Shown here: positions 1 through 5,735 of the stretch, one piece after another | Layout: each line of letters begins with the position of its first letter | Numbering within the stretch: the first letter of the stretch is position 1 | NCBI GenBank assembly: GCA_035291705.1 | Contig: DATDRM010000286.1 | Location: 1-13,871, forward strand | Direction: 5' to 3' | Source: DATDRM01 sp035291705 | Lineage (GTDB): Bacteria > Chloroflexota > Anaerolineae > Anaerolineales > UBA4823 | Length of the DNA: 13,871 nt | The notes under the pieces: model-generated | The model's input: the letters and a program-made list of their open reading frames with translations, nothing else | Databases searched by the model: none | What the model was told of the DNA's origin: nothing | Made by a program: the position numbers and the translations under genes

Positions 1-1
1 C

Positions 2-640
2 CTGAACAACCTGGGAGACCGCTATGCTGAGCTTGGGGAACCACTCCGGGCGATCGAGTTCTACGAGCAGGTGCTTGCCATCGCTCGGGAGATCGGCGAC
101 CGGCGATTAGAAATTTATAGCTTAAATAGTATCGGAAATGCGTTGAGTAACCTCAAAGATCATTCTCAGGCAGAGAATTATTATTCACAGGTATTGGTTC
201 TCGACCCAGACAATGCTATGATCCACCGAAACCGTGCGGATTCATTGATCCGCCTGGGCAGACTGGACGAAGCCGAGACGGATTGCCAGGCTTCCGATCG
301 TCTTGCTCCCAATCATCCTTACACGCATGCTCGTTGGGGCCAGCTCCACTTTGCCCGAGGACAGTACTCACTTTCTGTTGATTGCTATCAGCGTGCTGCA
401 TCTCTTAAACCCGATGATCCGACTGAGTTCAACTTTAGCTCGGCGCTACCTCTCCTATGTTTAGGTCGTATTGATGACGCAATGCAGTCCATCCGCGCCC
501 GGCTGGCTGCTCATCCCCATCCGTCAGACATCGATGAAATGATCCCAGAGTTTGAGAAATTAAACCAGCGTTATCCTGATCTTTCTGGGTTACCGGAGGC
601 CTTGGAGCTTCTTCGCTCAGCCACCCAACCACAAGAGTAA
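2..640 (+). CDS. TPR-repeat protein, C-terminal part (5' end outside window)
   Basis: The reading frame is open from base 2, so this is the 3' part of a longer gene. The GTG at 71 is only an internal valine codon, because clear TPR sequence precedes it (NNLGDRYAELGEPLRAIEFY). About five 34-residue TPR units can be read in a row, each with the usual small and large hydrophobic pattern, for example SIGNALSNLKDHSQAENYY and WGQLHFARGQYSLSVDCYQ. A short non-repeat tail ends in LLRSATQPQE. TPR arrays form helical scaffolds for protein-protein contacts. No enzymatic domain is visible in this part. In Chloroflexota such arrays often end large NB-ARC/AAA-type signalling proteins, but the N-terminus that would show this is missing. 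The partner and role are unknown. Confidence 0.85.
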   Translation: MNNLGDRYAELGEPLRAIEFYEQVLAIAREIGDRRLEIYSLNSIGNALSNLKDHSQAENYYSQVLVLDPDNAMIHRNRADSLIRLGRLDEAETDCQASDRLAPNHPYTHARWGQLHFARGQYSLSVDCYQRAASLKPDDPTEFNFSSALPLLCLGRIDDAMQSIRARLAAHPHPSDIDEMIPEFEKLNQRYPDLSGLPEALELLRSATQPQE

Positions 641-656
641 ACCTCAAAGCTGCACT

Positions 657-776
657 TCACAACCTCCAATTATCCACCGGCGAAGCCAGTTTATGATTCT
701 TCTCAAGATCCGCCTGTGCCAGCGCCAGGTACGTCTTCACCATCTCCATCGTAGAATGCCCGCCAAAGGGCAATTT
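657..776 (-). pseudogene. Tyrosine recombinase (integrase) remnant, C-terminal 36-40 codons
   Basis: On the minus strand the last codons before the TGA at 657-659 read GGHSTMEMVKTYLALAQADL and then end in SPVDNWRL. This matches the end of phage-type or XerC/D-like tyrosine integrases: a (L/G)GH box, then the catalytic tyrosine (here in KTYLALAQ) about ten residues later, and a short tail. Upstream of about position 776 the similarity stops at the hairpin that follows tRNA-Pro. The Arg-His-x-x-Arg part and the N-terminal domains are absent, and no start codon or ribosome binding site belongs to the fragment. It is a dead 3' remnant. The adjacent tRNA-Pro is a plausible former attachment site. 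Confidence 0.72.
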
Positions 777-783
777 AATAGAT

Positions 784-824
784 AAAAACATAGGTGCGAC
801 GCAGTTCACAACTGCGTCGCACCT
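784..824 (-). terminator. Hairpin terminator downstream of tRNA-Pro
   Basis: A perfect 15-bp stem (AGGTGCGACGCAGTT at 792-806 pairing with 810-824) encloses a 3-nt loop. Read on the minus strand it is followed by ATGTTTTTATC, so it has the form of an intrinsic terminator about 17 nt past the tRNA 3' end. The stem is much longer than most terminators, so it may also be a copy of a dispersed palindromic repeat. Confidence 0.6.
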
Positions 825-841
825 TAGCACCTTATATGCAG

Positions 842-916
842 TCGGGGCGCCGGGATTTGAACCCGGGGCCTCACGGACCCGAACCGTGCGCTCTAGCCGG
901 GCTGAGCTACGCCCCG
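842..916 (-). tRNA. tRNA-Pro (anticodon CGG)
   Basis: The minus strand folds as a complete cloverleaf. The acceptor stem is CGGGGCG/CGCCCCG with the C1-G72 pair typical of bacterial tRNA-Pro and discriminator A73. The D stem is GCTC/GAGC. The anticodon stem is CACGG/CCGTG around loop TTCGGGT, giving anticodon CGG for codon CCG. The variable loop is AGGCC and the T arm is CCGGG-TTCAAAT-CCCGG. The CCA end is not encoded: the next bases on the minus strand are CTG. A canonical promoter precedes it and a hairpin terminator follows it. Confidence 0.96.
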
Positions 917-926
917 CACGGGAAAG

Positions 927-955
927 ATTATAACCTACCTGCTGCCCCTTGGCAA
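927..955 (-). promoter_or_regulatory. Sigma70-type promoter of tRNA-Pro
   Basis: On the minus strand, TTGCCA (-35, bases 950-955) and a perfect TATAAT (-10, bases 927-932) are separated by exactly 17 bp. Transcription would start near base 920, about four bases before the mature tRNA 5' end at 916. Confidence 0.8.
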
Positions 956-995
956 GAAAACAGCCTGCTTGGGTATTATTGGACACGGATGACGT

Positions 996-1146
996 CCTTG
1001 AAAAAAGGTTGATTTGAACCGCCACGGCGCGAAGACGCTAAGATCAATAAAGTTGTGATTAAAACTCGCCAATTCAATTTTGGACTTTTTATTAACACCT
1101 TCGCGCTCTTTGTGTCTTGGCGGTAATTTTTTGGGTTTTTTCAAGG
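996..1146. repeat. 151-bp imperfect palindromic element (MITE-like)
   Basis: Outer arms CCTTGAAAAAA (996-1006) and TTTTTTCAAGG (1136-1146) are perfect 11-bp inverted repeats. Inside them, after exactly 11 unpaired bases on each side, ACCGCCA (1018-1024) pairs with TGGCGGT (1118-1124). An imperfect match of roughly 18 more bases follows (GCGAAGACGC-like against GCGCTCTTTGTG-like). The centre is AT-rich and has no coding capacity. The heptamer CACGGAT flanks the element at 984-990 and 1152-1158, five bases outside each end. This and the repeat at 1227-1350 fill most of the roughly 500-base gap between tRNA-Pro and ino1. Confidence 0.55.
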
Positions 1147-1197
1147 GGAATCACGGATCAATCAAAACGATTGTCTTTAATCAGGGGGACAAACCGG

Positions 1198-1203
1198 TAT
1201 AAT
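1198..1203 (+). promoter_or_regulatory. Possible -10 box upstream of ino1
   Basis: A perfect TATAAT lies 212 bases before the ino1 start. The nearest -35-like hexamer, TTGTCT at 1171-1176, is 21 bp away, which is too far for a standard promoter. If it is used, the mRNA leader would include the folded repeat at 1227-1350. Confidence 0.25.
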
Positions 1204-1226
1204 AATAAATAACTCAAGTCGCCGTC

Positions 1227-1350
1227 TGTCTGAGCACCCCGTAGCCTTGTTATGAAAGTAGCCAAGGATCGGGTGGAGGGGTGCGAAGGATCCCTGCAGC
1301 GTCAACTGATACGAACGTTCGAGGGAAGCTTCGCTCCACTCAGCATGACA
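1227..1350. repeat. Degenerate intergenic repeat with inverted ends
   Basis: The ends are related inverted sequences: TGTC-TGAGC at 1227-1235 and CTCAGCATGACA at 1339-1350, whose complement begins TGTCATGCTGAG. The inside contains nested pairings, GCACCCC/GGGGTGC (1234-1240 with 1278-1284) around CCTTG/CAAGG (1245-1249 with 1263-1267), and the phrases GAAGGATCC and GAAGCTTCGCTCC. From memory, phrases like these recur as non-coding dispersed repeats in Chloroflexota and Bacteroidota. That recollection was not checked here. Confidence 0.5.
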
Positions 1351-1415
1351 ATTGGTGGCGGTTTCCTTCAAGGGAATTACTTGGGTTAATTAATCATATC
1401 TAGCAGGAGAAAATC

Positions 1416-2498
1416 ATGTCTGATCAACATCAATTGCGTGTAGCCATTATCGGCGTGGGCAATTGCGCCTCAGCCCTGGTGCAGGGGGTGCAGTTCTATA
1501 AAGATGCCCCGGAGGGCGATCAGGTGCCAGGGTTGATGCACACCAACCTGGGTGGCTATCACGTACGCGACATCGAGTTCACCGCCGCCTTCGACGTGGT
1601 GGACACCAAGGTGTGCAAAGACCTGTCGGAGGCGATTTTCGCTTATCCAAACAATACGATCAAGTTTGCTGAAGTGGCTCAAATGGGTATTCCCGTGTCG
1701 CGCGGCATGACGCATGATGGGCTGGGCAAGTACCTGTCGGAGATCGTTAAGAAAGCGCCTGGGCCAACCGCCGACATCGTTGGTATCCTGAAAGAGACCC
1801 GGACGGACGTAGTCGTGAACTTCCTGCCAGTCGGATCGGAGATGGCCACTAAATGGTACGTCGAACAGGTGTTGGAGGCTGGCTGCGGCTTCGTCAATGC
1901 CATTCCGGTGTTCATCGCCAGTTCGGAATATTGGTCGCGGCGCTTCCGCGAACGGGGGATGCCGGTGATCGGCGACGATATCAAGAGCCAGCTGGGGGCC
2001 ACGATCATGCACCGCGTGCTGACCAGCCTGTTCGTCGACCGCGGCGTCCGCCTGGACCGCACGTACCAGCTGAACTTTGGCGGCAATTCCGATTTCCTAA
2101 ATATGCTGGAGCGAGAGAGGCTCGAATCGAAGAAAATCTCCAAGACCGGAGCAGTAACCAGCATGCTACCATACCCGATGGAAGTGGATAATGTACATGT
2201 CGGCCCGAGCGATTATGTGCCGTGGCTGAGTGACCGCAAATGGTGTTATGTACGCATGGAAGGCACGACCTTCGGGGATGTCCCGCTCAACCTGGAGGCC
2301 AAGCTGGAAGTGTGGGATTCACCCAACTCAGCGGGGGTGATCATCGACGCGGTGCGTTGCGCCAAGCTCGGCCTGGACCGCGGCCTGTCTGGTCCGCTGA
2401 TCGGACCGTCTTCTTATTTTATGAAGACTCCCCCAAAACAATTCAAGGACGACACGGCGCGCGAGATGACGGAGGCCTTCATCCGCGGGGAGGGATGA
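1416..2498 (+). CDS. ino1: myo-Inositol-1-phosphate synthase
   Basis: This NAD-dependent enzyme converts glucose 6-phosphate to 1D-myo-inositol 3-phosphate, the first step towards inositol lipids and other inositol compounds. The 360-residue length fits the short prokaryotic class typified by mycobacterial Ino1. Visible signatures are the N-terminal Rossmann loop GVGNCASAL (13-21), NFLPVGSE, GDDIKSQLGATI (from 186), NFGGNSDFLNML (from 220) and ERERLESKKISKT (232-244), which carries active-site lysines. DVPLNLEAKLEVWDSPNSAG closes the catalytic domain. ATG 1416 is preceded by AGGAG (1405-1409) at a good distance. The gene stands alone after a repeat-rich gap. An 18-codon ORF overlaps its stop codon, and yebC follows after 71 bases. 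No key residue appears to be missing. Confidence 0.97.
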   Translation: MSDQHQLRVAIIGVGNCASALVQGVQFYKDAPEGDQVPGLMHTNLGGYHVRDIEFTAAFDVVDTKVCKDLSEAIFAYPNNTIKFAEVAQMGIPVSRGMTHDGLGKYLSEIVKKAPGPTADIVGILKETRTDVVVNFLPVGSEMATKWYVEQVLEAGCGFVNAIPVFIASSEYWSRRFRERGMPVIGDDIKSQLGATIMHRVLTSLFVDRGVRLDRTYQLNFGGNSDFLNMLERERLESKKISKTGAVTSMLPYPMEVDNVHVGPSDYVPWLSDRKWCYVRMEGTTFGDVPLNLEAKLEVWDSPNSAGVIIDAVRCAKLGLDRGLSGPLIGPSSYFMKTPPKQFKDDTAREMTEAFIRGEG

Positions 2499-2569
2499 AT
2501 GGTATAATTTTTGACCACATTGATTGGCACTCTGAGGGTCTTAAGGAGTGATTATTTAGGAGAGTAACT

Positions 2570-3325
2570 ATGTCTGGACATTCGAAATGGTCCACCATCA
2601 AACGCAAGAAAGGCGCCGCGGACGCTAAGCGCGGCCAGCTTTTTACCCGCTTTGCAAGGGAAATTGCCTTAGCAGCTCGCCATGGAGGGGGTGACCCGAT
2701 CGGAAACTTCCGCCTGAGGCTGGCGATCGACAAAGCGCGGGCCAACAATATGCCGAAAGATAATATCGAACGCGCCATCCAGCGCGGCACTGGCGAGGGA
2801 AAAGAGGGCGGCGGATTAGAAGAAGCCATGTACGAGGGATATGCCCCGCATGGCATCGCCCTGTTGATCGAATGCGTCACGGATAACCGCAACCGGGCTG
2901 TGGCTGAGATCCGCCACATTCTAACCCGTTTTGGCGGCAGCATGGGCGAGGCGGGCTCAGTCAGCTGGCAGTTCAACCGCGTGGGTTATTTCTATTTCCC
3001 GCTCGAAGGGCAAGATCCTGACAAGGTTTTCGAACTGGCAGTCGAGGCCGGTGCAGACGATGTGACCTTTGAAGACGGCTATGCCGAGATCATCGGCGCG
3101 GTGGATTATTTCAAGGAGATCAGCGACCGGTTAGAAGCGGCCGAGATCGAACCGGAAGAGGCGGAGCTGCGCATGGTCCCAACTAACGAGATCGATCTCG
3201 GCCCGGAAGACACATTGCAGGTGATGCGGGTGATCGAAGCCCTGGAGGAGCTGGACGACATCCAGAATGTTTACTCCAACCTGCACGTCAGTGATGAGGC
3301 CCTCGCCCAGCTGGAAGCTAATTAG
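2570..3325 (+). CDS. yebC: YebC/PmpR family protein (TACO1-like)
   Basis: The 251-residue protein begins with the family signature MSGHSKWSTIKRKKGAADAK, followed by RGQLFTRFAREI and the central AGADDVTFEDG block. It ends in the usual helical tail (NVYSNLHVSDEALAQLE). The family acts in the cytoplasm. Some members were described as DNA-binding transcription regulators, and others, like TACO1, assist ribosomes on difficult peptide sequences; which applies here cannot be told from sequence. ATG 2570 has AGGAGAG at 2558-2564 with a 5-base spacer. The position just before ruvC and ruvA is a widespread bacterial arrangement. A TATAAT at 2503-2508 without a convincing -35 may provide a promoter. Confidence 0.95.
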   Translation: MSGHSKWSTIKRKKGAADAKRGQLFTRFAREIALAARHGGGDPIGNFRLRLAIDKARANNMPKDNIERAIQRGTGEGKEGGGLEEAMYEGYAPHGIALLIECVTDNRNRAVAEIRHILTRFGGSMGEAGSVSWQFNRVGYFYFPLEGQDPDKVFELAVEAGADDVTFEDGYAEIIGAVDYFKEISDRLEAAEIEPEEAELRMVPTNEIDLGPEDTLQVMRVIEALEELDDIQNVYSNLHVSDEALAQLEAN

Positions 3326-3423
3326 AGAAGACGGCGAGATCGTGGCCTCGGAAGCAACCTTATTGCACCCTGGGGGGGGATCGCACGGCTTCAATCAGGC
3401 CGCGACACGCTCCTTGCATTGAC

Positions 3424-3915
3424 ATGTTGGTGATCGGCATTGACCCGGGGACGGCGATCACGGGCTACGGCCTGGTGCGGGAGGGTGAGGACGGCAGCTT
3501 GGCGCTCGTGGATTATGGAGCGATTGTGACGCCCTCGGATCAACCGTTGAACCTGCGCCTGTTGGAACTATATCGCCGCTTAAAAGAACTCTTGCTTCTC
3601 CATCGGCCTGACAGCGGCGCGGTGGAGAAGTTGTTTTTTGCCCGGAATGTGCGCACTGCGCTGGCGGTTGGACAGGCGCGCGGGGTGGTGTTGCTGGCGC
3701 TGGCCGAGACGAAAGTGCCGCTGGGGGAATATACCCCACTGGAAGTCAAGCAGGCGGTAGCGGGATACGGTAAAGCAGATAAGAATCAGGTACAGCAGAT
3801 GGTGCGGGCGCTGTTGGGGCTGGCGGAGGTGCCATATCCGGACGATGCGGCGGACGCTTTGGCGATCGCCATCTGCCACGTGCACAGCGATCGGCTGCGG
3901 GCTTTAGGCGGTTGA
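3424..3915 (+). CDS. ruvC: Crossover junction endodeoxyribonuclease RuvC
   Basis: RuvC is the Holliday-junction resolvase that cuts four-way junctions held by RuvAB. The 163-residue length is typical. The four catalytic acids are visible: Asp7 in GIDPGTAITGYG, Glu68 in VEKLFFARNVRTA, and Asp141 and Asp144 in DDAADALAIAICH. The KQAVAGYGKADKNQVQQMV helix region is also conserved. An in-frame TGA at 3421-3423 lies directly before the ATG, so the start cannot be further upstream. No Shine-Dalgarno sequence is visible before it, which suggests weak or unusual initiation. The 98-base gap from yebC contains a run of eight Gs. It belongs to the yebC-ruvC-(insert)-ruvA group; ruvB is not in the window. 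Confidence 0.96.
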   Translation: MLVIGIDPGTAITGYGLVREGEDGSLALVDYGAIVTPSDQPLNLRLLELYRRLKELLLLHRPDSGAVEKLFFARNVRTALAVGQARGVVLLALAETKVPLGEYTPLEVKQAVAGYGKADKNQVQQMVRALLGLAEVPYPDDAADALAIAICHVHSDRLRALGG

Positions 3916-3960
3916 TCTGCGATTTTATGTTCGTGGTTCCCTTTTTTAATTAGGACATGG

Positions 3961-3978
3961 ATTACACGAATTACACGG
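3961..3978. repeat. Two tandem copies of ATTACACGR
   Basis: ATTACACGA and ATTACACGG lie head to tail in the 143-base gap between ruvC and the next gene, inside a phrase of the form GGATTACACGAATTACACGG. Similar phrases are, to my recollection, common as non-coding repeat debris in many bacterial genomes. The rest of this gap is AT-rich and shows no clear promoter. Confidence 0.4.
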
Positions 3979-4058
3979 ATTTTGCTGATTTTTCCTTTGG
4001 AATCTTTTTACCCGGCTCATGAAATATATCTGGCTATTAAAGAAAAGGATCAGGAGAA

Positions 4059-5129
4059 TTGCGCATAGCCATAAATGATCTTAATAATACAGGTGGGTCG
4101 GTGGACCCGCAGACGCTGGAGTGGCTGTTAGAAGGCGATCCAGCCATCCGCTGGCAGACTTTACGTGACCTGGTTGGCGTCGACGAGAAGACGATCGATC
4201 AGGAGCGCCAGCGAGTCGCCGAGCAAGGCTGGGGGGCACGCTTGCTGGCTTTGCAGGAGCCATCGGGGATGTGGGGTGGAGGAATGTATGGCCCTAAATG
4301 GATCTCCACCCATTACACGATGCTCACCTTACGCCAGATCGGTCTGGCACCCGAGCATCCGCAGGCGCTCAAGGCCTGCCAATTAATGATCGATCGTGGA
4401 TTTTATAGGGATGGTGGGATCAACTTTTTTTCGAAAGCCTGGAAGAATAGCGAAACTTGTGTTACGGGAATGGTCTTATCCATCCTGGCCTGGTTCCATT
4501 ATGCCGATCAGCGGCTCGATCGGATTGTGGAGCATTTGCTTGGGCAGCAGATGATGGATGGCGGTTGGAATTGCGATTCTTACAAAGGAGCGACGCACAG
4601 CTCCTTCCATACGACAATTTCAGTTCTCGAGGGATTGGCTGAGTATTGCAGGTACTTAGAATGGCAGGAAAACACGGTCAGGAATAGGGTGAAAGGGAGG
4701 CTAGGGCAGGTAAACGCAAGTCAGGCGAGGGGTCATGAATTCTTATTGGCACACCGTTTGTTTCGCTCACACCGGACTGGAGATGTGTTTGACGCGCGCA
4801 TGTTACGATTCCCCTTCCCGCCGCGCTGGAGGTATGATGTGTTAAGGGCGCTGGATTATTTCCAGGGGGTAGGTGACCTGGGAGCAGGGGATAGAGAAGA
4901 GGGGATAGGGGGAGAGAGGGGAGGCGCGAGGGTTAAGATGTATAGAGATGAACGCTTTACCGAGGCGATCGAGCTGCTGAGGAATAAGCGTAAGCCAGAT
5001 GGACGCTGGGTGATGGCACAAGGGATGTCAGGAAGGATTTTCTTCGAACTCGAAAAGGCCGGCGAACCCAGCCGGTGGAATACCTTACGAGCTTTGCGGG
5101 TCTTGAAATGGTGGGAGGGCGTGAGATGA
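4059..5129 (+). CDS. Prenyltransferase/squalene-cyclase-like repeat protein
   Basis: The 356-residue protein looks like an alpha/alpha-barrel of the squalene-cyclase and prenyltransferase type. QW-like repeats can be read: LLALQEPSGMWGG (Trp72), LLGQQMMDGGWNCD (ending near Cys172-Asp173) and RNKRKPDGRW. The catalytic DxDD motif of squalene-hopene cyclases is not seen, so cyclase activity is doubtful. ATHSSFHTT, with His180 and His184, lies close to Cys172 and could form a metal site, but this is speculative. Similar uncharacterised proteins beginning WLLEGDPAIRWQ are known to me from Chloroflexota and Actinobacteria. The start is uncertain: TTG 4059 is only two bases from AGGAG (4052-4056), and GTG 4101 is an alternative. 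The 3' end overlaps the ruvA start (ATGA). A purine-rich insertion (about 4881-4935) encodes a Gly/Glu/Arg-rich segment. Confidence 0.7.
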   Translation: MRIAINDLNNTGGSVDPQTLEWLLEGDPAIRWQTLRDLVGVDEKTIDQERQRVAEQGWGARLLALQEPSGMWGGGMYGPKWISTHYTMLTLRQIGLAPEHPQALKACQLMIDRGFYRDGGINFFSKAWKNSETCVTGMVLSILAWFHYADQRLDRIVEHLLGQQMMDGGWNCDSYKGATHSSFHTTISVLEGLAEYCRYLEWQENTVRNRVKGRLGQVNASQARGHEFLLAHRLFRSHRTGDVFDARMLRFPFPPRWRYDVLRALDYFQGVGDLGAGDREEGIGGERGGARVKMYRDERFTEAIELLRNKRKPDGRWVMAQGMSGRIFFELEKAGEPSRWNTLRALRVLKWWEGVR

Positions 5130-5701
5130 TCGCAACAATCAGCGGAAAGGTCGTCCAGGTGGAGTCTGGCAGTCTGGTGGTCGAGGTCGGAGGCGTCGGA
5201 CTGCTGGTAAATGTTCCAGTACAAATCTCCGACCAGGCGCGCATCGGGGAGGCGGTTTTCTTGTTCACCCAACTGGTAGTGCGCCAGGATCTTTTGGCGT
5301 TATATGGCTTCGACACCGCCGAGGGCCGCGAGTTCTTCAACCTGCTGCTCTCCGTCAACGGAGTCGGCCCGCGGCTGGCGTTATCTGTGCTTTCAACGCT
5401 GAACCCCGACGCTATCCGGCGGGCAGTGTTCAACGAGCAGGCGGATGTGCTCAGCCGGGTGCCAGGGGTGGGGAAAAAGACCGCCCAGAAGATCCTGTTG
5501 AGCCTGCAAGACCGTATCACATCGGCAGAAGGCCTTGCTCCGATGGCGGCGATGAGCGAAGTGGACAACGAGGTTTTGAGCGCGCTGATCGCCCTGGGCT
5601 ACAGTGTGGTGGAGGCGCAAGCAGCGCTGCAATCGATCCCGCGTGAGGCAGCTCAAGAGGTGGAGACGCGCCTGAGGCTGGCGCTGCAGTATTTTACGTG
5701 A
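5126..5701 (+). CDS. ruvA: Holliday junction DNA helicase subunit RuvA
   Basis: RuvA binds Holliday junctions as a tetramer and loads the RuvB motor for branch migration. The 191-residue protein shows all three domains. These are the N-terminal OB fold (about 1-63, MIATISGKVV to LYGF), the tandem helix-hairpin-helix domain with SVNGVGPRLA (76-85) and RVPGVGKKTA (111-120), and the C-terminal RuvB-contact domain (about 146-191, with EVLSALIALGYS). The in-frame region upstream to 5075 could extend the reading frame, but ATG 5126 is the real start. It begins the conserved sequence, has GGAGGG at 5114-5119, and overlaps the previous stop as ATGA, which suggests translational coupling. It works with RuvC, encoded one gene upstream. 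proC follows after 34 bases. Confidence 0.96.
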   Translation: MIATISGKVVQVESGSLVVEVGGVGLLVNVPVQISDQARIGEAVFLFTQLVVRQDLLALYGFDTAEGREFFNLLLSVNGVGPRLALSVLSTLNPDAIRRAVFNEQADVLSRVPGVGKKTAQKILLSLQDRITSAEGLAPMAAMSEVDNEVLSALIALGYSVVEAQAALQSIPREAAQEVETRLRLALQYFT

Positions 5702-5723
5702 AATGAAGCGTGAATCGTGAATG

Positions 5724-5729
5724 AGGAGG
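5724..5729 (+). promoter_or_regulatory. Ribosome binding site fixing the TTG start of proC
   Basis: A perfect AGGAGG lies six bases before TTG 5736. No ATG or GTG in the proC frame lies near it, so this site supports TTG as the initiation codon. Confidence 0.75.
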
Positions 5730-5735
5730 TAGGAC

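Noticed and set aside
794..1012. Plus-strand 72-codon frame over the tRNA
   Set aside because: It is antisense to tRNA-Pro and its promoter, without a ribosome binding site. The apparent peptide is a translation of the tRNA complement.
657..1025. Open minus-strand frame of 122 codons
   Set aside because: It reads straight through tRNA-Pro and its terminator. Only the last 36-40 codons have protein character (integrase remnant).
1177..1371. Minus-strand 64-codon frame with CHAEWSEASLERS
   Set aside because: This peptide comes from translating an intergenic repeat (CTGAGTGGAGCGAAGC-like), not from a gene.
1470..2012. Long minus-strand frame inside ino1 (180 codons), and similar frames opposite atpA, atpD and proC
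   Set aside because: These are antisense shadows of strongly conserved genes, produced by GC-rich codon use. None resembles a known protein.
4019..4078. 19-codon ORF MKYIWLLKKRIRRIAHSHK before the cyclase-like gene
   Set aside because: It has no ribosome binding site, a biased basic composition from AT/AG-rich DNA, and nothing else to support translation.
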